This document shows positions 1-6,389 of a DNA stretch of 7,208 bases, piece by piece. How positions within the stretch are numbered: the first letter of the stretch is position 1; every line of letters begins with the position of its first letter. The notes under the pieces were generated by a model. It was not told the DNA's origin. It ran no database searches and saw only the letters and a program-made list of their open reading frames with translations. The stretch is from an uncultured Megasphaera sp. (lineage in GTDB: Bacteria > Bacillota > Negativicutes > Veillonellales > Megasphaeraceae): NCBI RefSeq assembly GCF_958350005.1, contig NZ_CATWFF010000105.1:1-7208 (forward strand), in the 5' to 3' direction. Position numbers and translations under genes: made by a program.

Positions 1-8
1 GTGTCTCT

Positions 9-299
9 ATGAAAATCAGTGCTGAAGAAATAAAGAAAATTGCACTGTTGTCCCGTCTGGAAATCAAGGAAAATCAGATGGATGCCGTCGGGAAACAGCT
101 GAATGACATTTTATCGTACATGGATCTCATGAGCCAGGTCGATATTACAGATGTGCAGCCTACGGCACACGCTGTGTCCCTGTCGAATGTCATGCGTGAC
201 GACGTGCCCCAGAAATCGATTTCCAACGAAGCGGCGCTGCAGAATGCGCCGGAACCGGATGACGGGTACTTCAAGGTACCAAAAGTAATTCAGGATTAA
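9..299 (+). CDS. gatC: Asp-tRNA(Asn)/Glu-tRNA(Gln) amidotransferase subunit C
   Basis: GatC is the small subunit of the cytoplasmic GatCAB amidotransferase; it wraps between GatA and GatB and stabilises the complex. The 96-residue product has the usual family length. Family hallmarks are visible: an N-terminal helical part with the ALLSRLEI segment, a central VMRDDVP motif (about residues 61-67), and a C-terminal APEPDDGYFKVPKVI stretch. It is the first gene of a gatC-gatA-gatB operon, with gatA starting 11 bases after its stop codon. The ATG at 9 is the natural start by length, but only eight bases precede it, so its ribosome binding site and promoter lie outside the window. Confidence 0.96.
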   Translation: MKISAEEIKKIALLSRLEIKENQMDAVGKQLNDILSYMDLMSQVDITDVQPTAHAVSLSNVMRDDVPQKSISNEAALQNAPEPDDGYFKVPKVIQD

Positions 300-310
300 G
301 GAGGAATACT

Positions 311-1768
311 GTGGAAACCATACACGGATTACATGACAAGCTCGTCAGCGGCGGTATTTCTGCCGTTGCCCTGACAGAAGCCTTTTTGGCTCATAAAGAT
401 GCAGTAGAAGGAAAGGTACAGGCCTTTTTGTCCGATACCCGTGAAGACGCCCTGAAAGCAGCAGCAGCTGTCGATAAAAAAATCGCTGCCGGCGAAGCCA
501 TTTCCCTGCTGGCAGGGATTCCCGGTGCCATTAAAGACAATATGTGCATTAAAGGACAGAAAACGACGTGTGCCTCGAAGATGCTGGAACACTTCGTATC
601 GCCCTATAATGCAACGGTTATCGACAAACTGGCTGCACAGGATTACGTATCCCTGGGCAAGACGAATATGGATGAATTTGCCATGGGCAGCTCGACGGAA
701 AATTCTGCCTTTCAGCTGACCCATAATCCCTGGAATACGGACTATGTTCCCGGTGGCTCGTCAGGCGGTTCTGCCGCTGCCGTTGCATCCGGCGAATGTG
801 TCTGGGCGCTTGGCTCTGATACAGGCGGTTCCATTCGCCAGCCTGCTGCATACTGCGGCGTCGTCGGTCTCAAGCCGACATACGGCCTCGTTTCCCGGTA
901 CGGCCTCGTAGCTTTTGCGTCGTCTCTGGACCAGATCGGCTGCTTTACCAATGACGTGGAAGACTGTGCCATCGTATTGAATACCATTGCCGGCTATGAT
1001 GCCAAGGATTCTACCTCTATCCCGCAGGAAGCCCAGGACTATCGGGCAGCCCTTACAGGCGGCGTGAAAGGCATGAAGATCGGCGTGCCGGAAGAATTTT
1101 TCGGCGAAGGCCTGGACGATACGTGCCGCAAGGCCCTGGAAGAAGCCATGCATACGTACGAAGAACTGGGTGCGGAAATCGTACACGTCAGCATGCCTCA
1201 TATCAAATACGGCATTGCGGCGTACTATATTATTGCGCCGGCTGAAGCCAGCTCCAACCTGGCCCGGTATGACGGCGTAGGATTTGGCCTGCGCGTACCT
1301 GGCAAAGACCTGGTCGACATGTATATCAAGACCCGTTCCGAAGGCTTTGGCCCGGAAGTACAGCGCCGTATTTTGCTGGGGACGTACGTACTCAGCTCCG
1401 GCTATTATGACGCCTACTATACGAAAGCCATGAAAGTACGGACCCTGATCAAACGCGATTATGATGCAGCCCTGAAACAGTGCGATGTTCTGCTTACGCC
1501 GACGGCACCGGATACGGCTTTCAAAATCGGCCAGAACAGCGACAATCCCATGGCCATGTATCTGGGCGACGTCTGCACGGTTACGCTGAACCTGGCCGGC
1601 CTTCCCGGCGTCAGCATTCCCTGCGGCTATAAAAACGGCCTGCCCATTGGCATGCAGCTGATTGGCAAAGCCCTCGATGAAGGGACACTGCTTCGCACGG
1701 CCTATGCATTTGAACAACAGCGGACGGATCTTCGCAAGCCGTCGCCAATGGGGGAGGTTGAACTGTAA
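311..1768 (+). CDS. gatA: Asp-tRNA(Asn)/Glu-tRNA(Gln) amidotransferase subunit A
   Basis: GatA is the glutaminase (amidase-signature) subunit: it hydrolyses glutamine and releases ammonia, which is channelled to GatB to amidate mischarged tRNA. The 485-residue product matches the usual length. The Ser-cisSer-Lys triad is intact: K75 in the AIKDN segment, S150 in the Gly/Ser-rich GGSSGGSAAAV motif, and S174 in TGGSIRQPA. Each sits four residues earlier than the S. aureus residues K79, S154 and S178 (numbers recalled). The start is GTG, chosen because a perfect AAGGAGG (298-304) sits six bases upstream and overlaps the gatC stop codon, suggesting coupled translation. The stop codon TAA shares its last base with the gatB ATG. 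No frameshift or missing key residue is seen. Confidence 0.97.
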   Translation: METIHGLHDKLVSGGISAVALTEAFLAHKDAVEGKVQAFLSDTREDALKAAAAVDKKIAAGEAISLLAGIPGAIKDNMCIKGQKTTCASKMLEHFVSPYNATVIDKLAAQDYVSLGKTNMDEFAMGSSTENSAFQLTHNPWNTDYVPGGSSGGSAAAVASGECVWALGSDTGGSIRQPAAYCGVVGLKPTYGLVSRYGLVAFASSLDQIGCFTNDVEDCAIVLNTIAGYDAKDSTSIPQEAQDYRAALTGGVKGMKIGVPEEFFGEGLDDTCRKALEEAMHTYEELGAEIVHVSMPHIKYGIAAYYIIAPAEASSNLARYDGVGFGLRVPGKDLVDMYIKTRSEGFGPEVQRRILLGTYVLSSGYYDAYYTKAMKVRTLIKRDYDAALKQCDVLLTPTAPDTAFKIGQNSDNPMAMYLGDVCTVTLNLAGLPGVSIPCGYKNGLPIGMQLIGKALDEGTLLRTAYAFEQQRTDLRKPSPMGEVEL

Positions 1769-3207
1769 TGAAATACGAATCCGTTATCGGCCTGGAAGTG
1801 CATGTCGAATTAAAGACGAAAACGAAGATTTTCTGCGGCTGCAGCACCGAATTTGGGGCAGAGCCCAATACGCACGTCTGCCCGGTCTGCCTGGGGCTGC
1901 CTGGCGTACTGCCTGTGCTCAATAAAGAAGTGCTTCATTTTGCCGTCAAAGCCGGTCTGGCATTGCACTGTGACATTCTGCCGTTCAGCAAATTTGACCG
2001 CAAAAACTATTACTATCCGGACTTGCCGAAAAACTTCCAGACCTCCCAGTTTGATCTGCCTATCTGCAAAGGCGGCTACGTCGATATTGATGTTGACGGC
2101 AAACAGCGCCGCATCCACCTGACCCGCATCCATATGGAAGAAGATGCAGGCAAACTGGTCCACAGCGGCGGCAGCCTGGATAATTCCGATTCTTCTGATG
2201 TCGATTACAACCGTACGGGCGTGCCTTTGCTGGAAATCGTCGGCGAACCGGAACTGCGCAGCGGCGCCGAAGCCAGAGCGTATCTGGAAAAGCTGCGGTC
2301 TATTCTGCAGTACCTGGGCGTATCGGACTGCCGTCTGGAAGAAGGCAGCATGCGCTGTGATGCCAACATTTCTATTCGTCCTGTCGGCAGCGACAAGCTC
2401 GGCACGAAGACGGAACTGAAGAATATTAACTCCTTCAGCAACGTCCAGAAAGGCATCGAATACGAAGCGGTCCGTCAGGCCCAGATTCTGGAAGAAGGCG
2501 GCACTATTCAGCAGGCAACGCGCGGCTGGGATGAAGCCAAGGGCATTACGTTCCTCCAGCGTGTCAAAGAAGGGGACAGCGACTACCGCTACTTCCCCGA
2601 ACCGGATCTGGTGCCTATCGAAGTATCGCCGGAATATATCGAACAGGTACGGCAGGAACTGCCGGAAATGCCGGATGCCCGGCGGCAGCGGTTTATGGAA
2701 ACCCTGGGACTGCCGGAATACGATGCCAACTTGCTTACTCTGGAAAAACAGACAGCCGATTACTTTGAAACGGTCGTCAACGAAGGGGTAGACGCCAAAA
2801 CGGCTTCCAACTGGATTCTCGGCGAATTTGCCAAGAAGCTCAATGAAGAAGGCAAATCCATTGGCGATGCACCGGTTGCGCCGCAGGCTCTGGCAGAACT
2901 GCTGAAACTCATCGAAAAGGGAACGATTTCCGGGAAAATTGCCAAGAAAGTATTGCCCGAAATGTGGGCTACTGGCAAGTCTGCCGGCGATGTCGTTAAG
3001 GAACAGGGTCTGGTCCAGATTACCGATACAGGCGCCCTGGAAGACATGGTCAAGAAGGTCATTGCCGCCAACCCCCAGTCCGTTGCCGATTACAAAGCGG
3101 GCAAGAAGAAAGCTATCGGCTTCCTTGTCGGCCAGATTATGAAAGAAACAAAAGGCCGGGCCAACCCGGGCGTAGTCAACCAGCTGCTTACGAAAAATCT
3201 GCAGTAA
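1768..3207 (+). CDS. gatB: Asp-tRNA(Asn)/Glu-tRNA(Gln) amidotransferase subunit B
   Basis: GatB binds the mischarged tRNA, activates the Glu or Asp side chain with ATP, and amidates it with ammonia from GatA. The 479-residue product is full length. The N-terminal catalytic domain opens with GLEVHVEL (E10 and H12, candidate metal ligands), followed by a four-cysteine set C23, C25, C38, C41 of the zinc-binding type, HMEEDAGK around E125, and the family signature VDYNRTGVPLLEI at about 145-157. The C-terminal YqeY-like tRNA-binding part spans roughly 330-479. The ATG overlaps the gatA stop by one base, with a GGGGGAGG site at 1750-1757, so the subunits are probably made in equal amounts by coupled translation. 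With GatCAB present, the organism likely makes Gln-tRNA and/or Asn-tRNA indirectly; the window does not show which. Confidence 0.97.
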   Translation: MKYESVIGLEVHVELKTKTKIFCGCSTEFGAEPNTHVCPVCLGLPGVLPVLNKEVLHFAVKAGLALHCDILPFSKFDRKNYYYPDLPKNFQTSQFDLPICKGGYVDIDVDGKQRRIHLTRIHMEEDAGKLVHSGGSLDNSDSSDVDYNRTGVPLLEIVGEPELRSGAEARAYLEKLRSILQYLGVSDCRLEEGSMRCDANISIRPVGSDKLGTKTELKNINSFSNVQKGIEYEAVRQAQILEEGGTIQQATRGWDEAKGITFLQRVKEGDSDYRYFPEPDLVPIEVSPEYIEQVRQELPEMPDARRQRFMETLGLPEYDANLLTLEKQTADYFETVVNEGVDAKTASNWILGEFAKKLNEEGKSIGDAPVAPQALAELLKLIEKGTISGKIAKKVLPEMWATGKSAGDVVKEQGLVQITDTGALEDMVKKVIAANPQSVADYKAGKKKAIGFLVGQIMKETKGRANPGVVNQLLTKNLQ

Positions 3208-3246
3208 TGCGTGCATGCTGACCCTGTTGTCACCATGACGTGTTGG

Positions 3247-3282
3247 ATACCCTCTTTGCGAATGTCCTCGTGAAGAGGGTAT
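3247..3282 (+). terminator. Possible terminator hairpin after gatB
   Basis: A perfect 10-bp inverted repeat, ATACCCTCTT (3247-3256) and AAGAGGGTAT (3273-3282), lies 39 bases after the gatB stop codon. The 16-base loop can form a small inner pairing (CGA with TCG). The following bases TGTTATAC are only mildly T-rich, so it may work weakly or mainly protect the mRNA 3' end. Its place between gatCAB and a gene with its own promoter supports a terminator role. Confidence 0.55.
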
Positions 3283-3326
3283 TGTTATACAGGCATTCAT
3301 GATTTCTCAAAAATCGCCCTTCGTCA

Positions 3327-3356
3327 GTGGCATTATGAACAGAGAGAGAGTATAAT
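3327..3356 (+). promoter_or_regulatory. Probable promoter of the ThiF/MoeB-family gene
   Basis: A perfect -10 hexamer TATAAT (3351-3356) is preceded, with an 18-base spacer, by GTGGCA (3327-3332), which matches four of six -35 consensus bases. A second TATAAT lies at 3363-3368 without a recognisable -35. The spacer ends in five AG repeats (3341-3350). Transcription from the first -10 would start near 3363 and give a leader of about 26 bases before the ATG at 3389, with a GAGGGGG ribosome binding site at 3375-3381. Confidence 0.5.
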
Positions 3357-3388
3357 AACTACTATAATCTGGACGAGGGGGAACGTAT

Positions 3389-4150
3389 ATGACATTGCGA
3401 AAGGATCAGTACGAACGGTATGAACGGAATATTCGCCTGGCTCAATTAGGCGAAGCAGGGCAGGAACGGCTCCTGCAGGGGAAGGTGCTGCTTATCGGCA
3501 CAGGCGGTCTCGGGTCGCCGGCGGCGCTGTATCTGGCAGCGGCCGGCATTGGCACGCTGGGACTGGTCGATGCCGACGCCGTCGATTTGTCCAACCTGCA
3601 GCGGCAGATTCTTCATTCCCAGAAGACCTTGGGCGTGGAAAAAGTGCTGTCTGCCAGGGAACGGCTGAACGGACTGAACCGCGACGTCGACGTCGTAACC
3701 TATGCGGAAAAGGCTCTGCCTGATACGCTGCCGCAGATCATTGCCGACAGGGATTACGATTTTGTCATTGATGCAACCGATAATTTTACGGCCAAGTTTC
3801 TCATTAACGATACGTGCGTAGCCATGAAAAAGCCTTTTTCTCATGCCGGTGTGCTCGCCTTTCACGGCCAGACCATGACCTACGTGCCGGGGCAGGGACC
3901 GTGCTACCGGTGTCTCTTTGAAGAAGAACCGAAGGCCGGCGATGTGCCGACCAGCAAAGAGGTGGGCATTCTGGGAGCCGTAGCCGGCCTGGTCGGTACC
4001 CTTCAGGCCACGGAAGCCATCAAGTATATTGCCGGCGTCGGCGAACTTCTGACAGGGACGCTCCTGACCTACGACGCCCTTTCCATGCAGTTTCGCCGCA
4101 TCGCCGTTCCCAGAAATCCGGCCTGCCGGGCCTGCGGCGGGGAAGGGTAA
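3389..4150 (+). CDS. ThiF/MoeB/HesA-family adenylyltransferase
   Basis: This is an E1-like enzyme that uses ATP to adenylate the C-terminal Gly-Gly of a small sulfur-carrier protein (ThiS or MoaD type), a step in thiamine or molybdopterin sulfur transfer. The 253-residue product is close in length to MoeB and ThiF and has no rhodanese extension. Visible motifs are the ATP loop GTGGLGSP (37-44), DADAVDLSNLQRQ (61-73, with D61 and R72), K85, and DATDN (128-132). Two CxxC pairs (C172/C175 and C246/C249) would hold the structural zinc. Where E. coli MoeB and ThiF carry a cysteine in the crossover segment, this protein has Ser189 (in VPTSKEVGILG). No thiS, moaD or other thiamine or molybdopterin gene is nearby, so ThiF, MoeB and HesA-like roles cannot be told apart. 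It has its own promoter and ribosome binding site and lies just before the cobalamin-controlled operon. Confidence 0.9.
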   Translation: MTLRKDQYERYERNIRLAQLGEAGQERLLQGKVLLIGTGGLGSPAALYLAAAGIGTLGLVDADAVDLSNLQRQILHSQKTLGVEKVLSARERLNGLNRDVDVVTYAEKALPDTLPQIIADRDYDFVIDATDNFTAKFLINDTCVAMKKPFSHAGVLAFHGQTMTYVPGQGPCYRCLFEEEPKAGDVPTSKEVGILGAVAGLVGTLQATEAIKYIAGVGELLTGTLLTYDALSMQFRRIAVPRNPACRACGGEG

Positions 4151-4156
4151 TCGTTA

Positions 4157-4185
4157 TTGACAGCCCTTGCCGGCCATGCTATAGT
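4157..4185 (+). promoter_or_regulatory. Strong promoter of the cobalamin riboswitch transcript
   Basis: A perfect -35 hexamer TTGACA (4157-4162) and a -10 TATAGT (4180-4185) are separated by exactly 17 bases, and the -10 carries the TGC extension (4177-4179). Initiation is expected near 4191-4193, about 14 bases before the first paired base of the aptamer. The promoter begins 6 bases after the stop codon of the preceding gene, with no terminator between. It should be constitutive, leaving control to the riboswitch. Confidence 0.82.
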
Positions 4186-4205
4186 AAGAAAAATGTCATA
4201 TCGTA

Positions 4206-4361
4206 TGTCAGGTGTCACAGACCTAACAGAGAAGTCCGGTGCAATGCCGGCGCGGTCCCGCCGCTGTAACGTGGAGCTGTCCTGCAAGGATGTCACTGTG
4301 CCGCAGCGGCATGGGAAGGCGCAGAATGGCAATGAAACGGAGCCAGAAGAACTGCCTGACA
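4206..4361 (+). ncRNA. Cobalamin (B12) riboswitch aptamer
   Basis: The leader carries the conserved parts of a cobalamin riboswitch in order. The closing P1 stem pairs TGTCAGG (4206-4212) with CCTGACA (4355-4361). A CCGG/CCGG hairpin follows (4236-4239 with 4247-4250), next to the GTCCGGTG core. A GCGG/CCGC hairpin (4252-4255 with 4261-4264) carries loop TCCCG, followed by CTGTAAC. Then come CACTG (4294-4298), a short TGCCG/CGGCA hairpin (4300-4304 with 4308-4312), GGGAAGG (4313-4319) and a B12-box-like element AGCCAGAAGAACTGCCTG (4341-4358). The box departs slightly from the usual AAGACCTGCC form, having AAC for ACC. The CACTG and GGGAAGG peripheral parts suggest the adenosylcobalamin-type class I fold (inference). 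It lies between a strong promoter and an intrinsic terminator ahead of the exb-ton operon, so bound cobalamin should switch that operon off. Confidence 0.93.
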
Positions 4362-4436
4362 GGAGATCACCGATAGACCTGCGAGCGATGGGAAGGGCGA
4401 TAGATAGCGTATAAGCCGTAAGGGATATCCTTGCGG
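4282..4436 (+). promoter_or_regulatory. Candidate antiterminator pairing inside the riboswitch leader
   Basis: Bases 4282-4294 (CTGCAAGGATGTC) can pair with 4424-4436 (GATATCCTTGCGG) over 13 continuous base pairs, two of them G-U, with a core of eight Watson-Crick pairs. The first segment is inside the aptamer and ends on the conserved CACTG; the second covers the loop and most of the 3' arm of the terminator. The two structures cannot coexist, as expected for alternative ON and OFF folds. The pairing is seen in the sequence; its regulatory role is inferred. Confidence 0.4.
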
Positions 4437-4443
4437 CTTTTTT
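4414..4443 (+). terminator. Intrinsic terminator of the riboswitch expression platform
   Basis: A 10-bp stem with one G-U pair forms between AGCCGTAAGG (4414-4423) and CCTTGCGGCT (4429-4438), with a five-base loop GATAT. It is followed by an uninterrupted run of T (4438-4443). It lies 53 bases after the aptamer and 46 bases before the exbB start, the place expected for a transcription-attenuating expression platform. It may also end read-through transcripts from the gene upstream. Confidence 0.9.
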
Positions 4444-4488
4444 GCGCCCTTTTCCCGACGCAGAGGGGGAACAGACAGGAGGAAGATC

Positions 4489-5106
4489 ATGGAATCACTC
4501 ATTGAGGGGATCGAATTGTTTCAAAAAGGCGGTGCCGTCATGTACGTGCTGCTGGCCTGTTCATTGTTTGTCGTATATATTGGCGCTGAACGCTGGCTGT
4601 TTTACCGGCACATGGATTCCGGCAAGGCCTTTGCCGAACAGTTCTATACCTATGTTAAGCTGAAAAAATATGCCGATGCCCGCGACGCGGCCCGCCAGGG
4701 CCATGGCGGCCTGGCCCGCATCCTGACTGATGTCCTGGACAGCGACAGCTCCGTTTCCATGACGGCCCTGGCTGAAACGCAGTCCAGCATATTCATTGCC
4801 AAACTGCGGCACGGCCTGTATTATCTGAGCGTCGTCGTAACCATGGCGCCCCTGCTGGGGCTGCTGGGGACCATCAGCGGCATGATTACGTCGTTCAGTA
4901 TTTTCCACGTCCAGTCCGGCCAGGCCATGGCCATTACAGGCGGCGTCGGCGAGGCTTTGATTGCCACGGCTTTCGGCCTGTGCGTCGCCATTCTGGCCCT
5001 GGCTGTTCATGCTTATTTTACGCAGCGCCTGGACCGGATGATTACGGACATGGAACTGTGTTTTTCCGCGCTGGAACTGCTGCCGCGGAACTGGCAGGGG
5101 CGGTGA
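4489..5106 (+). CDS. exbB: ExbB-type TonB energising protein (MotA/TolQ/ExbB proton channel)
   Basis: ExbB forms the inner-membrane proton-driven motor core that, with ExbD, powers TonB. The 205-residue product has three membrane segments at about 15-35, 111-134 and 152-176, with a cytoplasmic loop between the first two. The family motif APLLGLLGTISGM (120-132) supplies T128, and GGVGEALIATAFGL (151-164) supplies E155 and T160, the polar residues that line the channel in E. coli ExbB. It lacks the longer N-terminus of the E. coli protein (244 residues, recalled), as many short ExbB proteins do. The start is supported by a perfect AGGAGG (4477-4482) six bases upstream. It is the first gene behind the cobalamin riboswitch and is followed after four bases by exbD. 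TolQ is an alternative name for this fold, but the tonB and receptor genes downstream favour ExbB. Confidence 0.95.
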   Translation: MESLIEGIELFQKGGAVMYVLLACSLFVVYIGAERWLFYRHMDSGKAFAEQFYTYVKLKKYADARDAARQGHGGLARILTDVLDSDSSVSMTALAETQSSIFIAKLRHGLYYLSVVVTMAPLLGLLGTISGMITSFSIFHVQSGQAMAITGGVGEALIATAFGLCVAILALAVHAYFTQRLDRMITDMELCFSALELLPRNWQGR

Positions 5107-5110
5107 GACG

Positions 5111-5512
5111 ATGCGGCTTCGAGACAGGCGGTCTTTTACAAAACCGCAGGTTATGATCATTCCCATGATTGACATCATGTTTTTTCTCCTCGTCTTCTTC
5201 ATGATCAGTACCTTATATATGGTGAATCTGAAGACTGTAGACGTCCAGCTTCCCCAGGCAGTCCATGCCGAGGGGCAGGCCAAGGTGACCTATGTCGTGA
5301 CTATGCAGAAAGACGGTTCCTTGTGGCTGGAAGATAAGCCGATTGAACGGGATGTGCTCATCCGGCAGGCAGCAGACCAGCAGCGGCAGAATCCTCAGTT
5401 CTCCGTCGTCATCCGCGCTGACGAAGGCCTCGATTACGGGCAGGTCATGGCCCTTCTGGACGGGCTGAAAGGAGCCGGCGTACGGCACTTTGGGTTGGCT
5501 GCCCATGAATAG
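5111..5512 (+). CDS. exbD: ExbD/TolR-family biopolymer transport protein
   Basis: ExbD sits inside the ExbB ring and carries the proton-binding aspartate that couples the proton gradient to TonB. The 133-residue product has a short positively charged cytoplasmic N-terminus, one membrane segment (about 14-36) containing D21 in the IPMIDIMFFLL motif (equivalent to E. coli D25), and a periplasmic domain ending in the family pattern DYGQVMALLDGLKGAGVRHFGLA. It starts four bases after the exbB stop with only a weak purine-rich ribosome binding site (5095-5103), which points to translational coupling. Its end overlaps the likely tonB start by eight bases. Confidence 0.95.
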   Translation: MRLRDRRSFTKPQVMIIPMIDIMFFLLVFFMISTLYMVNLKTVDVQLPQAVHAEGQAKVTYVVTMQKDGSLWLEDKPIERDVLIRQAADQQRQNPQFSVVIRADEGLDYGQVMALLDGLKGAGVRHFGLAAHE

Positions 5513-6389
5513 GGAAGAGAAAGATCGGCGTACAGCTGTCCTCATTTCTGCAGGCGCCCATGCTCTGGCCTTTGCCGTACTGGCAGCAGGCGGCCTCTTT
5601 TCGTTTCTCCAGGACCAGTCGCAGCCTCCTACTGTCGATGTGTCCGTGTATGAGGCAAAGGCAGAGCCGTCTGCGCCATCTCCTTCAGCCGGGACAGGGC
5701 CGGCCTCCGGTGGCGGCACTTTTGCCATGCCGGAAAATCCCCTGCCTGCTGTCAGTATGGCTCATACCCAGGCTGCACGGCGCCAGGATGGAGCCCGCAA
5801 GGCTGCTGCATCGGCAGCGTCACCGAAGCAGGACCGTGCTGCCGCAAACGAGGCGGAAAAGCCGCCTTCAGAGACGGCACATACGTCTCAGACAGCAGGA
5901 ACTACTGGGACCGCGAATACGGCTACTTCCGGAGCGAATCATGAGAACAGTCCTTCCGGAGGGCCTGTCAATGCTGCCGGGAATTCCGATTCCTCCGGCA
6001 ATGGATCCGGTGAAGCAGACGGCGGCACAGGAGATGCCAATGGCGGCGGCCATACCGATACCGGCGGAGGAGGCGGTGGGCCGTCCAGTTCTCCGCCAGC
6101 TGATGCGGCTGTGCCGGCGCAGAATCCTGTGCCTGTATACAGCCCCAGTGCGCCGTACCCACAGGAACTGCAGAATCGGCGCATTACGGGGGTAGCTGTC
6201 GTGCGCGTCGTCGTCGGCCCAGACGGCGCTGTCCAGAGCGCCAGCCTCGTCGAATCATCGGGAAACAGTACGCTCGACAGTCTGGCCGTAGAAACGGCGC
6301 AGCAGTGGCAATTTACGCCGGCAGTCAATCGCTATGGCCAGCCTGTAGCCTGCGGCGTACGACTGCCTTTCCGATTTGCATTACATTAA
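5505..6389 (+). CDS. tonB: TonB energy-transducing protein
   Basis: TonB links the ExbB-ExbD motor to outer-membrane receptors across the periplasm. From the ATG at 5505 the product has 294 residues: a charged cytoplasmic start, a membrane anchor at about 11-35 carrying the SxxxH pair (S15 and H19) that E. coli TonB needs, a long low-complexity linker (about 38-205), and a TonB C-terminal domain (about 212-294) with PYPQELQNRRITG, VVGPDGAVQSASLVESSG and QQWQFTPA. The linker is rich in Gly, Ser, Thr, Ala and Asn, especially at 130-196, rather than the Pro-Glu/Pro-Lys repeats of the E. coli protein. A TTG at 5490 would add five residues, but the ATG better fits an anchor-first protein; neither has a strong ribosome binding site. 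The ATG overlaps the end of exbD, so coupled translation is likely. Confidence 0.92.
   Translation: MNREEKDRRTAVLISAGAHALAFAVLAAGGLFSFLQDQSQPPTVDVSVYEAKAEPSAPSPSAGTGPASGGGTFAMPENPLPAVSMAHTQAARRQDGARKAAASAASPKQDRAAANEAEKPPSETAHTSQTAGTTGTANTATSGANHENSPSGGPVNAAGNSDSSGNGSGEADGGTGDANGGGHTDTGGGGGGPSSSPPADAAVPAQNPVPVYSPSAPYPQELQNRRITGVAVVRVVVGPDGAVQSASLVESSGNSTLDSLAVETAQQWQFTPAVNRYGQPVACGVRLPFRFALH

Noticed and set aside
761..1717. Open frame of 318 codons on the - strand across gatA
   Set aside because: It is the antisense shadow of a confidently identified gene and matches no known motif.
1810..3300. Long open frame of 496 codons on the - strand across gatB
   Set aside because: It lies opposite a complete gatB with all family motifs, and its translation shows no recognisable domain. 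It is a shadow of third-position GC bias.
4157..4414. Open frame of 85 codons between the ThiF/MoeB-family gene and exbB
   Set aside because: It starts with TTG inside the -35 box and covers the riboswitch aptamer, whose conserved RNA elements explain this stretch.
4561..5283. Open frame of 240 codons on the - strand across exbB and exbD
   Set aside because: Both + strand genes show complete family motifs and membrane segments; the antisense frame has none.
5490..5504. Upstream TTG start for tonB
   Set aside because: It would add five residues (MGWLP) before the ATG at 5505. The nearest GGAG lies about 16 bases upstream, too far, and the ATG gives a normal short cytoplasmic end before the anchor.
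5560..6195. Open frame of 211 codons, rich in Arg and Leu, inside tonB
   Set aside because: It is the +1 frame of the low-complexity GC-rich tonB linker. It has no ribosome binding site and its composition is typical of a shadow frame.
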